NCBI GenBank assembly: GCA_947626145.1
Contig: CANQRB010000003.1
Coordinates: forward strand, 62,001 to 126,000
Source of the DNA: an uncultured Clostridia bacterium
Lineage (GTDB): Bacteria; Bacillota; Clostridia; UMGS1883
Reading direction: 5' to 3'
Length of the DNA: 64,000 nt
The position numbers and the translations under genes were made by a program. Under the pieces are notes generated by a model. It saw nothing but the letters and a program-made list of their open reading frames with translations. It did no database searches and was not told the origin of the DNA. Shown here piece by piece: positions 43,228-51,664 of this stretch. Each line of letters opens with the position of its first letter. Positions within the stretch are counted from its first letter, which is position 1.

Positions 43228-43920
43228 ATGAAACACGGTAAGAAATATAATGCCGGCGCAAAGCTCATCGAGGCCGGCAAGCAGTATGATCCTGCCGAGG
43301 CTCTGGAGCTGGTCATCAAGACCGCCAGCGCCAAGTTTGACGAGACGATAGAGGCTCACATCAAGCTGGGCGTTGACTCCCGTCACGCCGACCAGCAGGT
43401 TCGCGGCGCCGTAGTTCTGCCCAACGGAACAGGCAAAAAGGTGCGGGTGCTGGTGTTCGCCAAGGGCGACAACGTTGACAAGGCTCTGGCCGCAGGCGCC
43501 GACTATGTAGGCGCCGAGGATTACGTAGCCAAGATCCAGCACGAGAACTGGTTCGACTTCGACGTAGTTATCGCCACTCCCGACATGATGGGCGTCGTTG
43601 GCCGTATCGCCCGTATCCTGGGCCCCAAGGGCCTCATGCCCAACCCCAAGGCCGGCACCGTAAATCCCGACGTTGCCCGCGCCGTAACCGAGGTTAAGGC
43701 CGGTAAGATCGAGTACCGTCTCGACAAGACCAACATCATCCACTGCCCCATCGGCAAGGCTTCCTTCGGCCCCCAAAAGCTTGGCGAGAATTTGGATACC
43801 CTCATGGGCGCCATCATCAAGGCCAGACCTGTTGCCGCCAAGGGCACATACCTCAAGAGCGTGGCTATCGCCAGCACCATGGGCCCCGGAATTAAGATCA
43901 ACGGCGCCCGGTTCATGTAA
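43228..43920 (+). CDS. rplA: 50S ribosomal protein L1
   Basis: A 230-aa stalk protein of the E site and a known translational repressor of its own operon in many bacteria. It has the family signature [16 protein letters not shown] and C-terminal [18 protein letters not shown] behind AAGGAGG. Two leader hairpins with a shared GTGGGAGG motif upstream of rplK and rplA could be its regulatory targets. Confidence 0.97.
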   Translation: MKHGKKYNAGAKLIEAGKQYDPAEALELVIKTASAKFDETIEAHIKLGVDSRHADQQVRGAVVLPNGTGKKVRVLVFAKGDNVDKALAAGADYVGAEDYVAKIQHENWFDFDVVIATPDMMGVVGRIARILGPKGLMPNPKAGTVNPDVARAVTEVKAGKIEYRLDKTNIIHCPIGKASFGPQKLGENLDTLMGAIIKARPVAAKGTYLKSVAIASTMGPGIKINGARFM

Positions 43921-43947
43921 TTTTTTCCGGTTTTTACGGAAAAGCTC

Positions 43948-43976
43948 TTGACAAATCCGGAATTTTGCGGTATAAT
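43948..43976 (+). promoter_or_regulatory. Full-consensus SigA promoter of rplJL
   Basis: TTGACA, 17-bp spacer, TATAAT, 28 bp after the rplA stop, so rplJ-rplL are transcribed separately. Confidence 0.88.
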
Positions 43977-43982
43977 AATTGC

Positions 43983-44131
43983 CGTAAAACATCTTTTCCA
44001 CAGACAGCGGGCCGGGATTCGGTTCTCAGTAAGCCCCGCCGAGGAAGATTTTCAAAAGAATGACATTCTTATGGAGTCTTTGCGTCTGTGGCGGAGACTC
44101 CATTTATTCATTATTGTGAGGTGAAACACAT
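43983..44131 (+). ncRNA. rplJ leader (L10-leader type)
   Basis: A roughly 150-nt leader between promoter and rplJ. GGAGTC (44071) and GACTCC (44096) arms, a CAGACAGCGGGCC segment and an AGGAAGATTTTC stretch fit the position and general appearance of the L10 autoregulatory leader. I did not verify the consensus structure. GGAGTCTTTGCGTCTGTGGC followed by GAGACTCCATTTATTCATT could also act as an attenuator. Confidence 0.55.
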
Positions 44132-44719
44132 ATGCCAAGTCAGAAAGTTCTCGATGAGAAGAAGCAGATCGTTGCCGGTCTTACCGATCAGTTCCGGAAC
44201 GCGGTTTCCGGCGTACTGGTGGATTACTGCGGCCTCACCGTTGAGCAGGATACACAGCTCCGCAACAAGCTTCGCGAGGCGGGCGTAGATTACAAGGTAG
44301 TGAAGAACACCCTTACCCGTCTGGCCGCCGACGCCGTCGGCTTCAACGAGCTGGATCCCATCCTTAACGGCCCCACCGCTCTGGCCATCAGCATGACCGA
44401 CGAGGTGGCCCCCGCCAAGGTTATTGCCGAGTTCGCCAAGGACAACGATAAGCTTGAGATCAAGAGCGGATTTTTGGACGGCCGGGTAATAAGCCTTGAC
44501 GAGGTAAAGACTCTTGCCGCCACACCCAACCGCGACACTCTCATCGCAAAGATCATGGGCAGCCTCAACGCCCCTGTCAGCAAGCTGGTACGCACATTGC
44601 AGGCCCTTGTGGACAACGGCGTGGAGCCCGCCGATATTCAGAAACCGGCGCCCGCCGAGTCCGCTCCCGCGGAGGAAGCCCCCGCCGAAGCCCCCGCCGA
44701 AGCACCCGCCGCAGAGTAA
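44132..44719 (+). CDS. rplJ: 50S ribosomal protein L10
   Basis: The 195-aa base of the L7/L12 stalk. The normal core (1-165) has KVVKNTLTRLAA and the C-terminal L12-binding helix region. It ends with an Ala/Pro/Glu-rich tail of about 30 residues (PAPAESAPAEEAPAEAPAEA), longer than in Bacillus. Tails of this kind are seen in high-G+C clostridia. SD GAGGTG. Followed 53 bp later by rplL. Confidence 0.96.
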   Translation: MPSQKVLDEKKQIVAGLTDQFRNAVSGVLVDYCGLTVEQDTQLRNKLREAGVDYKVVKNTLTRLAADAVGFNELDPILNGPTALAISMTDEVAPAKVIAEFAKDNDKLEIKSGFLDGRVISLDEVKTLAATPNRDTLIAKIMGSLNAPVSKLVRTLQALVDNGVEPADIQKPAPAESAPAEEAPAEAPAEAPAAE

Positions 44720-44772
44720 GCGGCACCAAATCTAACGAAATAATATTTTAAAAATATTGGAGGTTGTTTGTA

Positions 44773-45141
44773 ATGACAATTCAGGAAATTATTGATGCCA
44801 TAAAGGAGCTCAAGCTGCTTGAGGTTGCCGAGCTCGTTAAGGCCATGGAAGAGGAGTTCGGTGTAAGCGCCGCCGCTCCCGTTGCCGTTATGGGCGCTGC
44901 CGGCGCCGCCGCTCCCGCCGCCGAGGAAAAGACCGAGTTCAATCTGGTTCTCGCCGAGGCCGGCGCCGAGAAGATCAAGGTTATAAAGGTTGTTCGTGAG
45001 ATCACCGGTCTTGGTCTTAAGGAAGCCAAAGCCGCCGTTGACGGCGCTCCCACCACTCTTAAGGAAGCCATCGGCAAGGAAGACGCCGAGAAGTATAAGG
45101 CCCAGCTCGAAGAGGTTGGCGCCAAGGTTGAGCTTAAGTAA
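44773..45141 (+). CDS. rplL: 50S ribosomal protein L7/L12
   Basis: 122 aa, standard. N-terminal dimerisation domain [30 protein letters not shown], Ala-rich hinge, and C-terminal factor-binding domain [20 protein letters not shown]. The chosen ATG follows GGAGGTTGTTTGTA; the track's TTG is 3 codons earlier. A terminator follows and the next gene is holA, not rpoB. Confidence 0.97.
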   Translation: MTIQEIIDAIKELKLLEVAELVKAMEEEFGVSAAAPVAVMGAAGAAAPAAEEKTEFNLVLAEAGAEKIKVIKVVREITGLGLKEAKAAVDGAPTTLKEAIGKEDAEKYKAQLEEVGAKVELK

Positions 45142-45163
45142 ACCACCTTATATTGATGAGATG

Positions 45164-45197
45164 ATAAAATCCCGGGGCTTGTACCCGGGATTTTATA
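45164..45197 (+). terminator. Terminator after rplL
   Basis: ATAAAATCCCGGG, a 7-nt loop, CCCGGGATTTTAT. It ends the rplJL unit, confirming that rpoB is not downstream here. Confidence 0.85.
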
Positions 45198-45222
45198 CCT
45201 TAATGAACGTCCGACGCTGAAA

Positions 45223-45266
45223 GGAGGAATCGGCGGGGAAAACGTGTACCGTCCCCGCGCAACGTT
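45223..45266 (+). promoter_or_regulatory. SD and hairpin before the holA start
   Basis: GGAGG (45223-45227) is 39 nt from the holA ATG. In between lies a GCGGGGA/TCCCCGC hairpin (45233-45258). With the hairpin formed, SD and ATG are separated by only 13 unpaired bases. See findings. Confidence 0.55.
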
Positions 45267-46301
45267 ATGACCTACACCGAATTTACCGCCGAGATAAAGG
45301 CCGGGCTGCCGGCCAGTCTGTACCTGCTCACCGGTCCGGAGGATTTTCTCAAGGAGAAGTGCATAGAGCAGGCGAAAAAAAGGCTGGTGGCTCCGGGCTT
45401 CGAGGACTTCAACTATCAGAGCTACAGCGACGTTCCCGACTTTGGCACTTGCGCCGACTTTGTGAACGGCCTGCCGATGATGAGCGACCGCAAGCTGCTG
45501 GTTCTGCGCCGGTGCGGCTTTTTTGACGCGCGGCTGAAGGGCAAGGCCGACTGGATGGAGCTGTTCTCCTCCCTGCCGCCCAGCGTCTGCATACTGCTTT
45601 GGGAGCCCGATCCGGAAAAAAAGAGCGCCAAAAAGAAGGCGGGCGAAGCTAAAAAGAGAAAGCCCTCCGGCCTCCGTGAGCTGTGCGGGAGCGTGGGCGT
45701 GACGGTGGATTTTCAGCTCCAGCCCGAAAACAAGCTTCTGCCGTGGCTGGCAAAGGTCGCGGCAAACGGCGGCAAGCTCATCGACCGTAACTGCGCCTCA
45801 TACCTCATCGCCAGCCTGGGCCGGGGCATGAGCGTCCTCAAATCCGAAATGGAAAAAATCACCGCCTACGCCGCCGGAGAACAGATAACGCGGGCCGACA
45901 TCGACGCCGTGATAATCCGTCCGGAGGAGGATCGGGCCTTTAAGTTCATCGACTCAATTCTTGACGGCCGCCGTGACCTGAGCTTCGGCTATCTGGCGGA
46001 GCTCAGACAAAATCAGACCGAGCCGCGGCAATTCCTTTCCACCTTATACGGGCAGCTCATCACCGTGTACAGGGCCAAGCTGCTCCTGGGCGAGGGCTAT
46101 CAGCGCGGCGCGGTGACGAAAAAATTGGGCGTGGCCCCCTTTGTGGCCGAAAAGAGCGTCGCAAAAGCGGCCCGCGTCTCCGAGGAGGGACTGGAGGGAC
46201 TGATCTCCCTCTGCCGTGATGCCGACCGGGACATCAAGAGCGGCAAAGTCGAGGTCTGGACCGCGCTGAACCTGATAATCGCCCAGGCAAGAGTTTTATA
46301 A
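45267..46301 (+). CDS. holA: DNA polymerase III subunit delta
   Basis: A 344-aa clamp-loader subunit that opens the beta clamp. N-terminal AAA+-like domain without functional Walker motifs (SLYLLTGPEDFLKEKCIEQ), a Lys-rich insertion (PEKKSAKKKAGEAKKRK), then helical domains with ENKLLPWLAKVAANGGKLID and the C-terminal collar domain. The start codon is fixed by family alignment (MTYTEF...LPASLYLL). The SD is separated from it by a hairpin. It lies alone between rplL and the NYN gene. Confidence 0.9.
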   Translation: MTYTEFTAEIKAGLPASLYLLTGPEDFLKEKCIEQAKKRLVAPGFEDFNYQSYSDVPDFGTCADFVNGLPMMSDRKLLVLRRCGFFDARLKGKADWMELFSSLPPSVCILLWEPDPEKKSAKKKAGEAKKRKPSGLRELCGSVGVTVDFQLQPENKLLPWLAKVAANGGKLIDRNCASYLIASLGRGMSVLKSEMEKITAYAAGEQITRADIDAVIIRPEEDRAFKFIDSILDGRRDLSFGYLAELRQNQTEPRQFLSTLYGQLITVYRAKLLLGEGYQRGAVTKKLGVAPFVAEKSVAKAARVSEEGLEGLISLCRDADRDIKSGKVEVWTALNLIIAQARVL

Positions 46302-46306
46302 AAGTG

Positions 46307-46335
46307 TTGACATTTTCTGAAAACTCTGATATACT
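46307..46335 (+). promoter_or_regulatory. SigA promoter of the NYN-trmK-nif3 operon
   Basis: TTGACA, 17-bp spacer, TATACT, starting 6 bp after the holA stop. Confidence 0.82.
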
Positions 46336-46417
46336 GGATGTTGTGGGGCATCTCCCCCACCGCCCGACGGGTAAGCGGCTCGGCCCGACGGCAAAATCCG
46401 AAGAAAGGAGTGAAACA

Positions 46418-47101
46418 ATGTCCGTATTTCTTATTGACTACGAAAATCTCCACGCCTCGGCCTTCAGCGGCCTTGAGGAGCTGTCGGAAGAGGACAGAGT
46501 GCTGATTTTCTACACCAATAATTCCGACAACCTGACCTTTTCCCTTATGGAAAGGCTTGTCAGAGCCAAGGCCAAAATCCAGTACATGAAGGTTATTTGC
46601 GGAGGAAAAAATTCGCTGGATTTTCAGCTTTGCAGCTATCTGGGTTATCTCATAGGCACAAGCTCCGATACCCGCTTCTGCATAGTCAGCAGGGACAAGG
46701 GCTACAATACCATGCTCTCGCTTTGGGGCGATAAAACCGAAAACGGCAACACCGTGGTCTGCGGCGTCACGATCCGCAACGGCATGAACAAGAGCGTCAT
46801 TGCCGACGAAGCCGCCGATGTTGAGACGGCTGCCGAGGCCTCGGCCGAGGAGCAGGAGCAGACGCAGCTCAGGGCCGAACAGCCCGAGCTCATACAGCCC
46901 GAACAGGCGGAACCCACGCCGGAGCAGACAGAGCAGGCGGCGGCTGAGGCCCAGCCCCAGCGTCAGCCCGAGGAACAGGCCGCCGAAGCACAGAACGGCG
47001 ACGCCCAGCCCGAGCAGCAGCCCGAAAAGCCCAAGCGCAAGTACAACCGCCGCGCTCCCTACAAGAGGAAGCCCAAGGCTCCGGCGGAACAGAGCGCATG
47101 A
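46418..47101 (+). CDS. NYN/PIN-like domain protein with basic tail
   Basis: A 227-aa predicted ribonuclease-like protein. The NYN domain (1-130) has conserved acidic positions in FLIDYENLH, CGGKNSLDFQLCSYLG and CIVSRDKGYNTML. It is followed by a Glu/Gln/Pro/Ala-rich low-complexity linker (about 135-205) and a strongly basic end KPKRKYNRRAPYKRKPKAP, which may bind RNA. Chosen ATG behind AGAAAGGAG; the track start lies in the promoter leader. It overlaps trmK by 4 bp, which hints at a role in RNA metabolism. Confidence 0.82.
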   Translation: MSVFLIDYENLHASAFSGLEELSEEDRVLIFYTNNSDNLTFSLMERLVRAKAKIQYMKVICGGKNSLDFQLCSYLGYLIGTSSDTRFCIVSRDKGYNTMLSLWGDKTENGNTVVCGVTIRNGMNKSVIADEAADVETAAEASAEEQEQTQLRAEQPELIQPEQAEPTPEQTEQAAAEAQPQRQPEEQAAEAQNGDAQPEQQPEKPKRKYNRRAPYKRKPKAPAEQSA

Positions 47102-47781
47102 CGGCAGGGCCCCGGCTGTCCCCACGGCTGGAAATGGTGTTGAGCCTTGCTCCGCAGGCGTCGGTTTACTGCGACGTAGGCACCGACCACGGCTACATAG
47201 CCGCCGCTCTTGCCATGAAGGGCGGGCGGGTGCTGGCCCTTGATATAAACGCCGCCCCACTTGAGCAGGCCGCGGGAAATATTGCCCGCTTCGGCCTTGA
47301 CGGTCGGGTGGAGACAAGACTGTCGGACGGTTTTTCGGCCCTCGGGCCGGGAGAAGCCGACTGCGCCGTAATCGCCGGAATGGGCGGCGAGCTCATCGCC
47401 GACATTTTAGACAGAGGAACTAAAGAAATTCGTTATTTTGTGCTTCAGCCGCAATCCAAATTTTACGAGCTGCGGGATTATCTGAACAAAAACGGCTTTC
47501 TTATCCTGAAAGAGGACCTCTGCCGAGAGGACGAGCGCTACTATGTTGCCATGCTGGCCCGGCGCGCTGCCGGCGTCAGGCCCCTGTCCGAGGCGGAAAA
47601 GCACATCGGCCCCCTGCTGCTGAGGGAAAGGCCCCCTCTCCTGAGGGAATATCTGGCTTCGCGAAGGCTGGAGACGGAAAGAATTTTGGAAAAAATCGGC
47701 GGCGCCGAAACCCCGCGGCGGGCGGAATGCGCCGGACTTATTGAAATGTACCGAAAATATGAGCGCGAATTGGAGGGCTGA
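47098..47781 (+). CDS. trmK: tRNA (adenine(22)-N1)-methyltransferase
   Basis: A 227-aa SAM-dependent methyltransferase forming m1A22 in tRNA. Motif I is YCDVGTDHGYIAAALA (about residue 22), the acidic loop VLALDINAAPLEQA and motif IV AVIAGMGGELIADIL. The ATG overlaps the NYN stop (ATGA). trmK followed by a nif3-like gene is a very common Firmicutes pair. Confidence 0.93.
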   Translation: MTAGPRLSPRLEMVLSLAPQASVYCDVGTDHGYIAAALAMKGGRVLALDINAAPLEQAAGNIARFGLDGRVETRLSDGFSALGPGEADCAVIAGMGGELIADILDRGTKEIRYFVLQPQSKFYELRDYLNKNGFLILKEDLCREDERYYVAMLARRAAGVRPLSEAEKHIGPLLLRERPPLLREYLASRRLETERILEKIGGAETPRRAECAGLIEMYRKYERELEG

Positions 47782-47783
47782 AC

Positions 47784-48563
47784 ATGGCCGTTGAGCTGAA
47801 AGAAATAATTGCCTTTATGGAGGAAAGCTTCCCCCTTGAATATAAGGCGGACTACGACAACGTGGGTCTGCTGGCGGGACGGCGGGACAGGGACGTGACA
47901 AAGGCCCTGCTCTGTCTGGACTGCGACAAATTCGTGGTGCGGGAGGCCGTGCGTGAAGGCGCCCAGCTCATAATCAGCCACCATCCGGTGATCTTCGGCG
48001 GCCTTAAGTCCGTCACCGACGGCGACCCCAACGGCGAAATGCTGTTGGAGGCCATTGAAAACGGCCTTTCCATTTACTGCGCCCACACCAATCTTGACAG
48101 CTGTCCCGGAGGACTGACCGACTGCCTTTGCCGGCGGCTGGGTCTTGTGCCAATCGAGCCAATAGACGGCAGCGACGGCCGCATATGCCGGCCCGAAGGG
48201 GAGTTGATGCTGCTGGAGCTCTGCGCGCGGATTAAGCGTGAGCTGGAGATCGACAGCGTCGCCACCACCGCCCAGATGAACCGGCCAGTAAGGCTGGCGG
48301 CCGTGTGCAACGGCAGCGGGGGCTCGCTTGCGGCCGCCGCCCGGGCCAAGGGCGCGGACGTGTACATAACCGGCGATGTGAAGTATCACCAGATGCGGGA
48401 ATTTTACCTTGCGGACGGCTTCGAGTACATTCAGGTCAGCCACTACGACAGTGAAAAAATCGTCACCGAGCTGCTTTTTGACCGATTAAAGGAGCGCTTT
48501 GGCTCCCGCCTTGAGGCGGTAATTTCAAAAGAAAACTGTCCGCCCATGACTGAAGTGGGTTAA
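47784..48563 (+). CDS. Nif3-like dinuclear metal centre protein
   Basis: 259 aa, NIF3/DUF34 family (annotated in some databases as GTP cyclohydrolase 1 type 2 homolog). Metal ligands in LIISHHPVIFGG, YCAHTNLDSCPGGL and the late DVKYHQM plus VSHYDSE. The length is that of the short form without the inserted PII-like domain. Begins 2 bp after trmK. The biochemical role is still debated. Confidence 0.92.
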   Translation: MAVELKEIIAFMEESFPLEYKADYDNVGLLAGRRDRDVTKALLCLDCDKFVVREAVREGAQLIISHHPVIFGGLKSVTDGDPNGEMLLEAIENGLSIYCAHTNLDSCPGGLTDCLCRRLGLVPIEPIDGSDGRICRPEGELMLLELCARIKRELEIDSVATTAQMNRPVRLAAVCNGSGGSLAAAARAKGADVYITGDVKYHQMREFYLADGFEYIQVSHYDSEKIVTELLFDRLKERFGSRLEAVISKENCPPMTEVG

Positions 48564-48569
48564 TAACTA

Positions 48570-48617
48570 AAAAAATCACGGCCGATGTTTTGCAAAGCAT
48601 CAGCCGTGATTTTTTTG
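48570..48617 (+). terminator. Terminator after the nif3-like gene
   Basis: AAAAAAATCACGGC(C)GATG, loop, GCATCAGCCGTGATTTTTTT: about 17-bp stem with T-run. Confidence 0.88.
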
Positions 48618-48665
48618 GTCACGGGAGCTTTTCCGCACCGATCCGTAATGTTTTAGAAAAAAATG

Positions 48666-48694
48666 TTGCATATTTATTTAATATATGATAAAAT
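48666..48694 (+). promoter_or_regulatory. SigA promoter of lemA
   Basis: TTGCAT, 17-bp spacer, TAAAAT, ending 31 bp before the ATG. Confidence 0.68.
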
Positions 48695-48725
48695 ATAGAA
48701 AAAGACATATAAGGAGGAAACACTT

Positions 48726-49277
48726 ATGGCAATCGCAATCATCATTATCGCGGTCATAGCCGTACTGGTTCTGGCTCTGGCCGGGGGCTATAACTCCCTG
48801 ACCAAGCTTAAGCTCAAGGTGGAAGAGGCTTTTTCCACCATGGACGTGTACTTCAAAAAGCGCTATGATCTCATTCCAAACCTTGTGGAAACTGTTAAGG
48901 GCTATGCTAAGCACGAGAGGGAAACCCTCGAGAGCGTTGTCGCCGCCAGAAACAAGGCCGTCTCCGCTCAGGGGAGCGCCAAGCTGGACAGCGAGAACGA
49001 GCTTTCCGGCGCGCTTGGCAGGCTTTTCGCCCTCAGCGAGGCCTATCCGGAGCTGAAGGCCGACACCCAGTTCCTCAACCTTCAGAACCAGCTCCAGAAA
49101 ATTGAGGAGGATATTGCCAACGCCCGCAAATTCTACAACGGCACCGTCCGCCAGTATAACGAAAAGTGCCTGACCGTGCCTAACAACATTATCGCCGGTC
49201 TGTTCCACTTTGAGCAGAAGCCGTATTTTTCCGTGGCCAACGATGCCGAAAGAGAAAATGTTCAAGTCAAGTTTTAA
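48726..49277 (+). CDS. lemA: LemA family membrane protein
   Basis: A 183-aa protein with an N-terminal membrane helix (about 3-20) and an extended helical bundle with YNSLTKLKLKVEEAFSTMDVYFKKRYDLIPNLVETVKGYAKHE, the family signature. Ends with FHFEQKPYFSVANDAERENVQVKF as usual. Function unsettled. SD AAGGAGG. Overlaps the DUF2207 gene by 20 bp, a recurrent pairing. Confidence 0.93.
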   Translation: MAIAIIIIAVIAVLVLALAGGYNSLTKLKLKVEEAFSTMDVYFKKRYDLIPNLVETVKGYAKHERETLESVVAARNKAVSAQGSAKLDSENELSGALGRLFALSEAYPELKADTQFLNLQNQLQKIEEDIANARKFYNGTVRQYNEKCLTVPNNIIAGLFHFEQKPYFSVANDAERENVQVKF

Positions 49278-51090
49278 GGCAATACTCTGCCTGGCGGCCG
49301 TAATGCTGGCGGCCTCCCCCGCGTATGCGTACGAAAGCTTCGCTGTCAACAGCTACGATGTGGAGGTAACCGTGGACGGAGGCCGCGTCCACCACGTGAC
49401 GGAGGATATAAATCTCAGCTTTACCTCCCAAAGCCACGGCCTTTTGCGGGAGATACCCCTCAGCAGCAGTCAGGAGCCATATATCATTGACAACGTGGCA
49501 GTGGAGGGCGACCCCTTCACCCTCGAGCGCGGAGACAACGTTCTCGGCGTCAGGATAGGCAGCGCCTATAACTACGTGTACGGCCCGAAGCGATACCGGC
49601 TCAGCTACGACATTCGCTACGCCAAAGACGGGGACAAGGAAAACGACATCGTTTATGTCACCCCTATCGGCACCGACTGGGACACGCCCATAAATTCGGC
49701 CTCGGTGAGGCTTAACCTGCCTACGGACGAGATAAAATCCCTCACGGTGTACAGGGGCGGCTACGGCTCCGGCCGGGAAATTACCGGCGCCGTTGTCAGC
49801 GGCGGAACCGTGACCCTTGAAAACGTGTACCTCAACAGCCGGGAGGGCCTGACCTTCTACATCGAGCTGCCGGAGGGCACCTTTGCCGACGCTCCGAGGA
49901 GCCTGACGCCGGCCCGGGATCTGGCGGTTCTGGGGCTCATTATCCTGTCGGCGGCCATGGCCGCGTTGGCCTTTATCAGATGGCTCAGGATAGGCAGGGA
50001 CGACCGCATTGTGCAGACGGTGGAGTTTTATCCGCCAGACGGCATGAACCCGGCCGAGCTGTCCTATGTGGTCAAGCACGGGGTGGATCTGTCCGCCGTT
50101 TCGGCCATGATATTTTACTGGGCCTCAATGGGCTACATGAGCTATACCGAAAAGGAGAACGGCTCCTTTGAGCTGGAAAAGCTGAAGGATATGGGCTCAG
50201 AGCGGCCCGAATACGAACAAAGGGCCTTCAAGGCGCTGTTCGGGGACGGGGACACTGTCACCAGCCGACAAATAGAGACCGGCTTTTACGACGAGGCACA
50301 GAGCATCCTTGTAAACGCCGTGGAATGCTTCCGCGGCGAACGGGCGCTGGAGCGCGGCTCGAACGCTAAGGCCTCGACCGTTCAGCTCATGCTCGGCCTG
50401 CTGCCTCCCCTGCTCTACGGAATTTTGGCCATTACCGAAATAGGCCTGTTTGGATTTGCGGGGCTTGTTCCGGCGATTGCCGTCTACGCCCTGACAGGGG
50501 CGCTGATACAGCGAAAAAACGGGAATAAGATAATGCCAGCGATCCTGATCCTTCTGTTGGGGGTCGGCGTCAGTCTGCTGACATCGCAGCTCATGGAGGC
50601 CAGGTTTTTCGGCAGCCGGCCGCGCTGCCTTGCCATAGCCGGATTTTCGGCGGTGGGGGCGTTTTTCGCCGCCCTTATCCACAGGCGCACGGACTACGCC
50701 ACGAAAATTATAGGCCGCTGTCTGGGCTTCAGAGACTTTTTGACGACGGCGGAGAAGAACCGTCTGGAGGCTCTGGTGGACGAAAATCCGTCCTACTTCT
50801 TCGACACCCTGCCTTTTGCCTTTGTGCTGGGCGTCACGGACGTATGGGCCAAAAAGTTTGAGGGCCTTATAAAGGAACCGCCCGCCTGGTACACGGGTTA
50901 TTACGGCGGCTATCCCTTCACCCCGCTGTATATGACCCATTCGGTGATGCGAACCTCCACCGGACTCAGTAAGGTTTACGCCGAAAGGGCCGCCAAAAAC
51001 GCCGGCGGCGGCTTCCGCGGAGGCGGCGGCTTCTCGGGCGGCGGATTTTCCGGCGGTGGCGGCGGTGGCGGCGGTGGCCACGCATGGTAA
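49258..51090 (+). CDS. DUF2207 membrane protein with Gly-rich C-terminus
   Basis: A 610-aa exported membrane protein. Signal peptide about 1-24 (LAASPAYA). Extracellular DUF2207 beta domain (30-210; VNSYDVEVTVDGGRVHHVTEDINLSF, ITYDIRYA-like strands). A membrane helix lies near 225-247, a helical cytoplasmic region follows, then two to three further helices (about 385-470). The tail is GGGFRGGGGFSGGGFSGGGG. The Met at 49258 matches the signal peptide and lies 20 bp inside lemA; earlier starts are not supported. LemA-DUF2207 pairs are common but uncharacterised. Confidence 0.9.
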   Translation: MFKSSFKAILCLAAVMLAASPAYAYESFAVNSYDVEVTVDGGRVHHVTEDINLSFTSQSHGLLREIPLSSSQEPYIIDNVAVEGDPFTLERGDNVLGVRIGSAYNYVYGPKRYRLSYDIRYAKDGDKENDIVYVTPIGTDWDTPINSASVRLNLPTDEIKSLTVYRGGYGSGREITGAVVSGGTVTLENVYLNSREGLTFYIELPEGTFADAPRSLTPARDLAVLGLIILSAAMAALAFIRWLRIGRDDRIVQTVEFYPPDGMNPAELSYVVKHGVDLSAVSAMIFYWASMGYMSYTEKENGSFELEKLKDMGSERPEYEQRAFKALFGDGDTVTSRQIETGFYDEAQSILVNAVECFRGERALERGSNAKASTVQLMLGLLPPLLYGILAITEIGLFGFAGLVPAIAVYALTGALIQRKNGNKIMPAILILLLGVGVSLLTSQLMEARFFGSRPRCLAIAGFSAVGAFFAALIHRRTDYATKIIGRCLGFRDFLTTAEKNRLEALVDENPSYFFDTLPFAFVLGVTDVWAKKFEGLIKEPPAWYTGYYGGYPFTPLYMTHSVMRTSTGLSKVYAERAAKNAGGGFRGGGGFSGGGFSGGGGGGGGGHAW

Positions 51091-51101
51091 ACGGCAAATT
51101 T

Positions 51102-51362
51102 ATATCAATCCCAATTAAAAGCGTCCAATAAAGCCTTCCCCTTCGAGAGGACAGACATTGTCTGACGGTGGCATGAAGTGCCGGATGAGGTGTAGGATGC
51201 GCAGCATCCGTTGTACGTTCACGGTTACACTAACGCCGCCCGGCGGCTACACCTCATCAGTCAGCTATCGCTGACAGCTTCCCCTCAAGGGGAAGCCTTT
51301 TTAATCTGTCATTGTTACCGTAATAAACTCGCATATTTATGATTTTGATTTTGGATTAGTAT
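51102..51362. repeat. Composite MITE-like element (type A, copy 4)
   Basis: 261 bp, with left end ATCAATCCCAATTAAAAGCG (degraded) and right end GGATTAGTAT, and the same inner arms as the copies at 13663 and 28298. One arm carries an insertion (AGAGGACAGACATTGTCTGA). It starts 12 bp past the DUF2207 stop. Confidence 0.8.
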
Positions 51363-51364
51363 AA

Positions 51365-51396
51365 GAGGCCCGGCGCACTGCCGGGCCTCCCCTTTT
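51365..51396 (+). terminator. Terminator downstream of DUF2207 and the repeat
   Basis: GAGGCCCGGC, loop GCACT, GCCGGGCCTC, then CCCCTTTT: 10-bp perfect stem. The rest of the gap (51397-51607) holds a CAGACC/GGTCTG hairpin near 51441 and no gene. Confidence 0.7.
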
Positions 51397-51607
51397 CATC
51401 CGTGGCCGCTTCCCTAATGCGGACACAGGAGCCTGTCAGACCGTCCATAATGGGCGGGTCTGTGATCTTTATTCGGATCAATTTTATTTTATCACAACCA
51501 TATCAAAAAAACAATAGCTTTGCGCAAAAGGCGTTTTTCATAACATAAACGGTCACCGAAACGGGGACTAAAAAACTTTAGACTCAGATTTTGCCATTGC
51601 AGGTTCA

Positions 51608-51650
51608 TAAAAAAGCTGCCCAGGGTGCTGTGCCGCGGGCAGCTTTTTTT
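51608..51650 (-). terminator. Terminator of the GLUG-CotH gene
   Basis: AAAAAAGCTGCCC ... GGGCAGCTTTTTTT, 15 bp past the stop, with T-runs in both directions. Confidence 0.85.
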
Positions 51651-51664
51651 AGATTTCAACAGCT

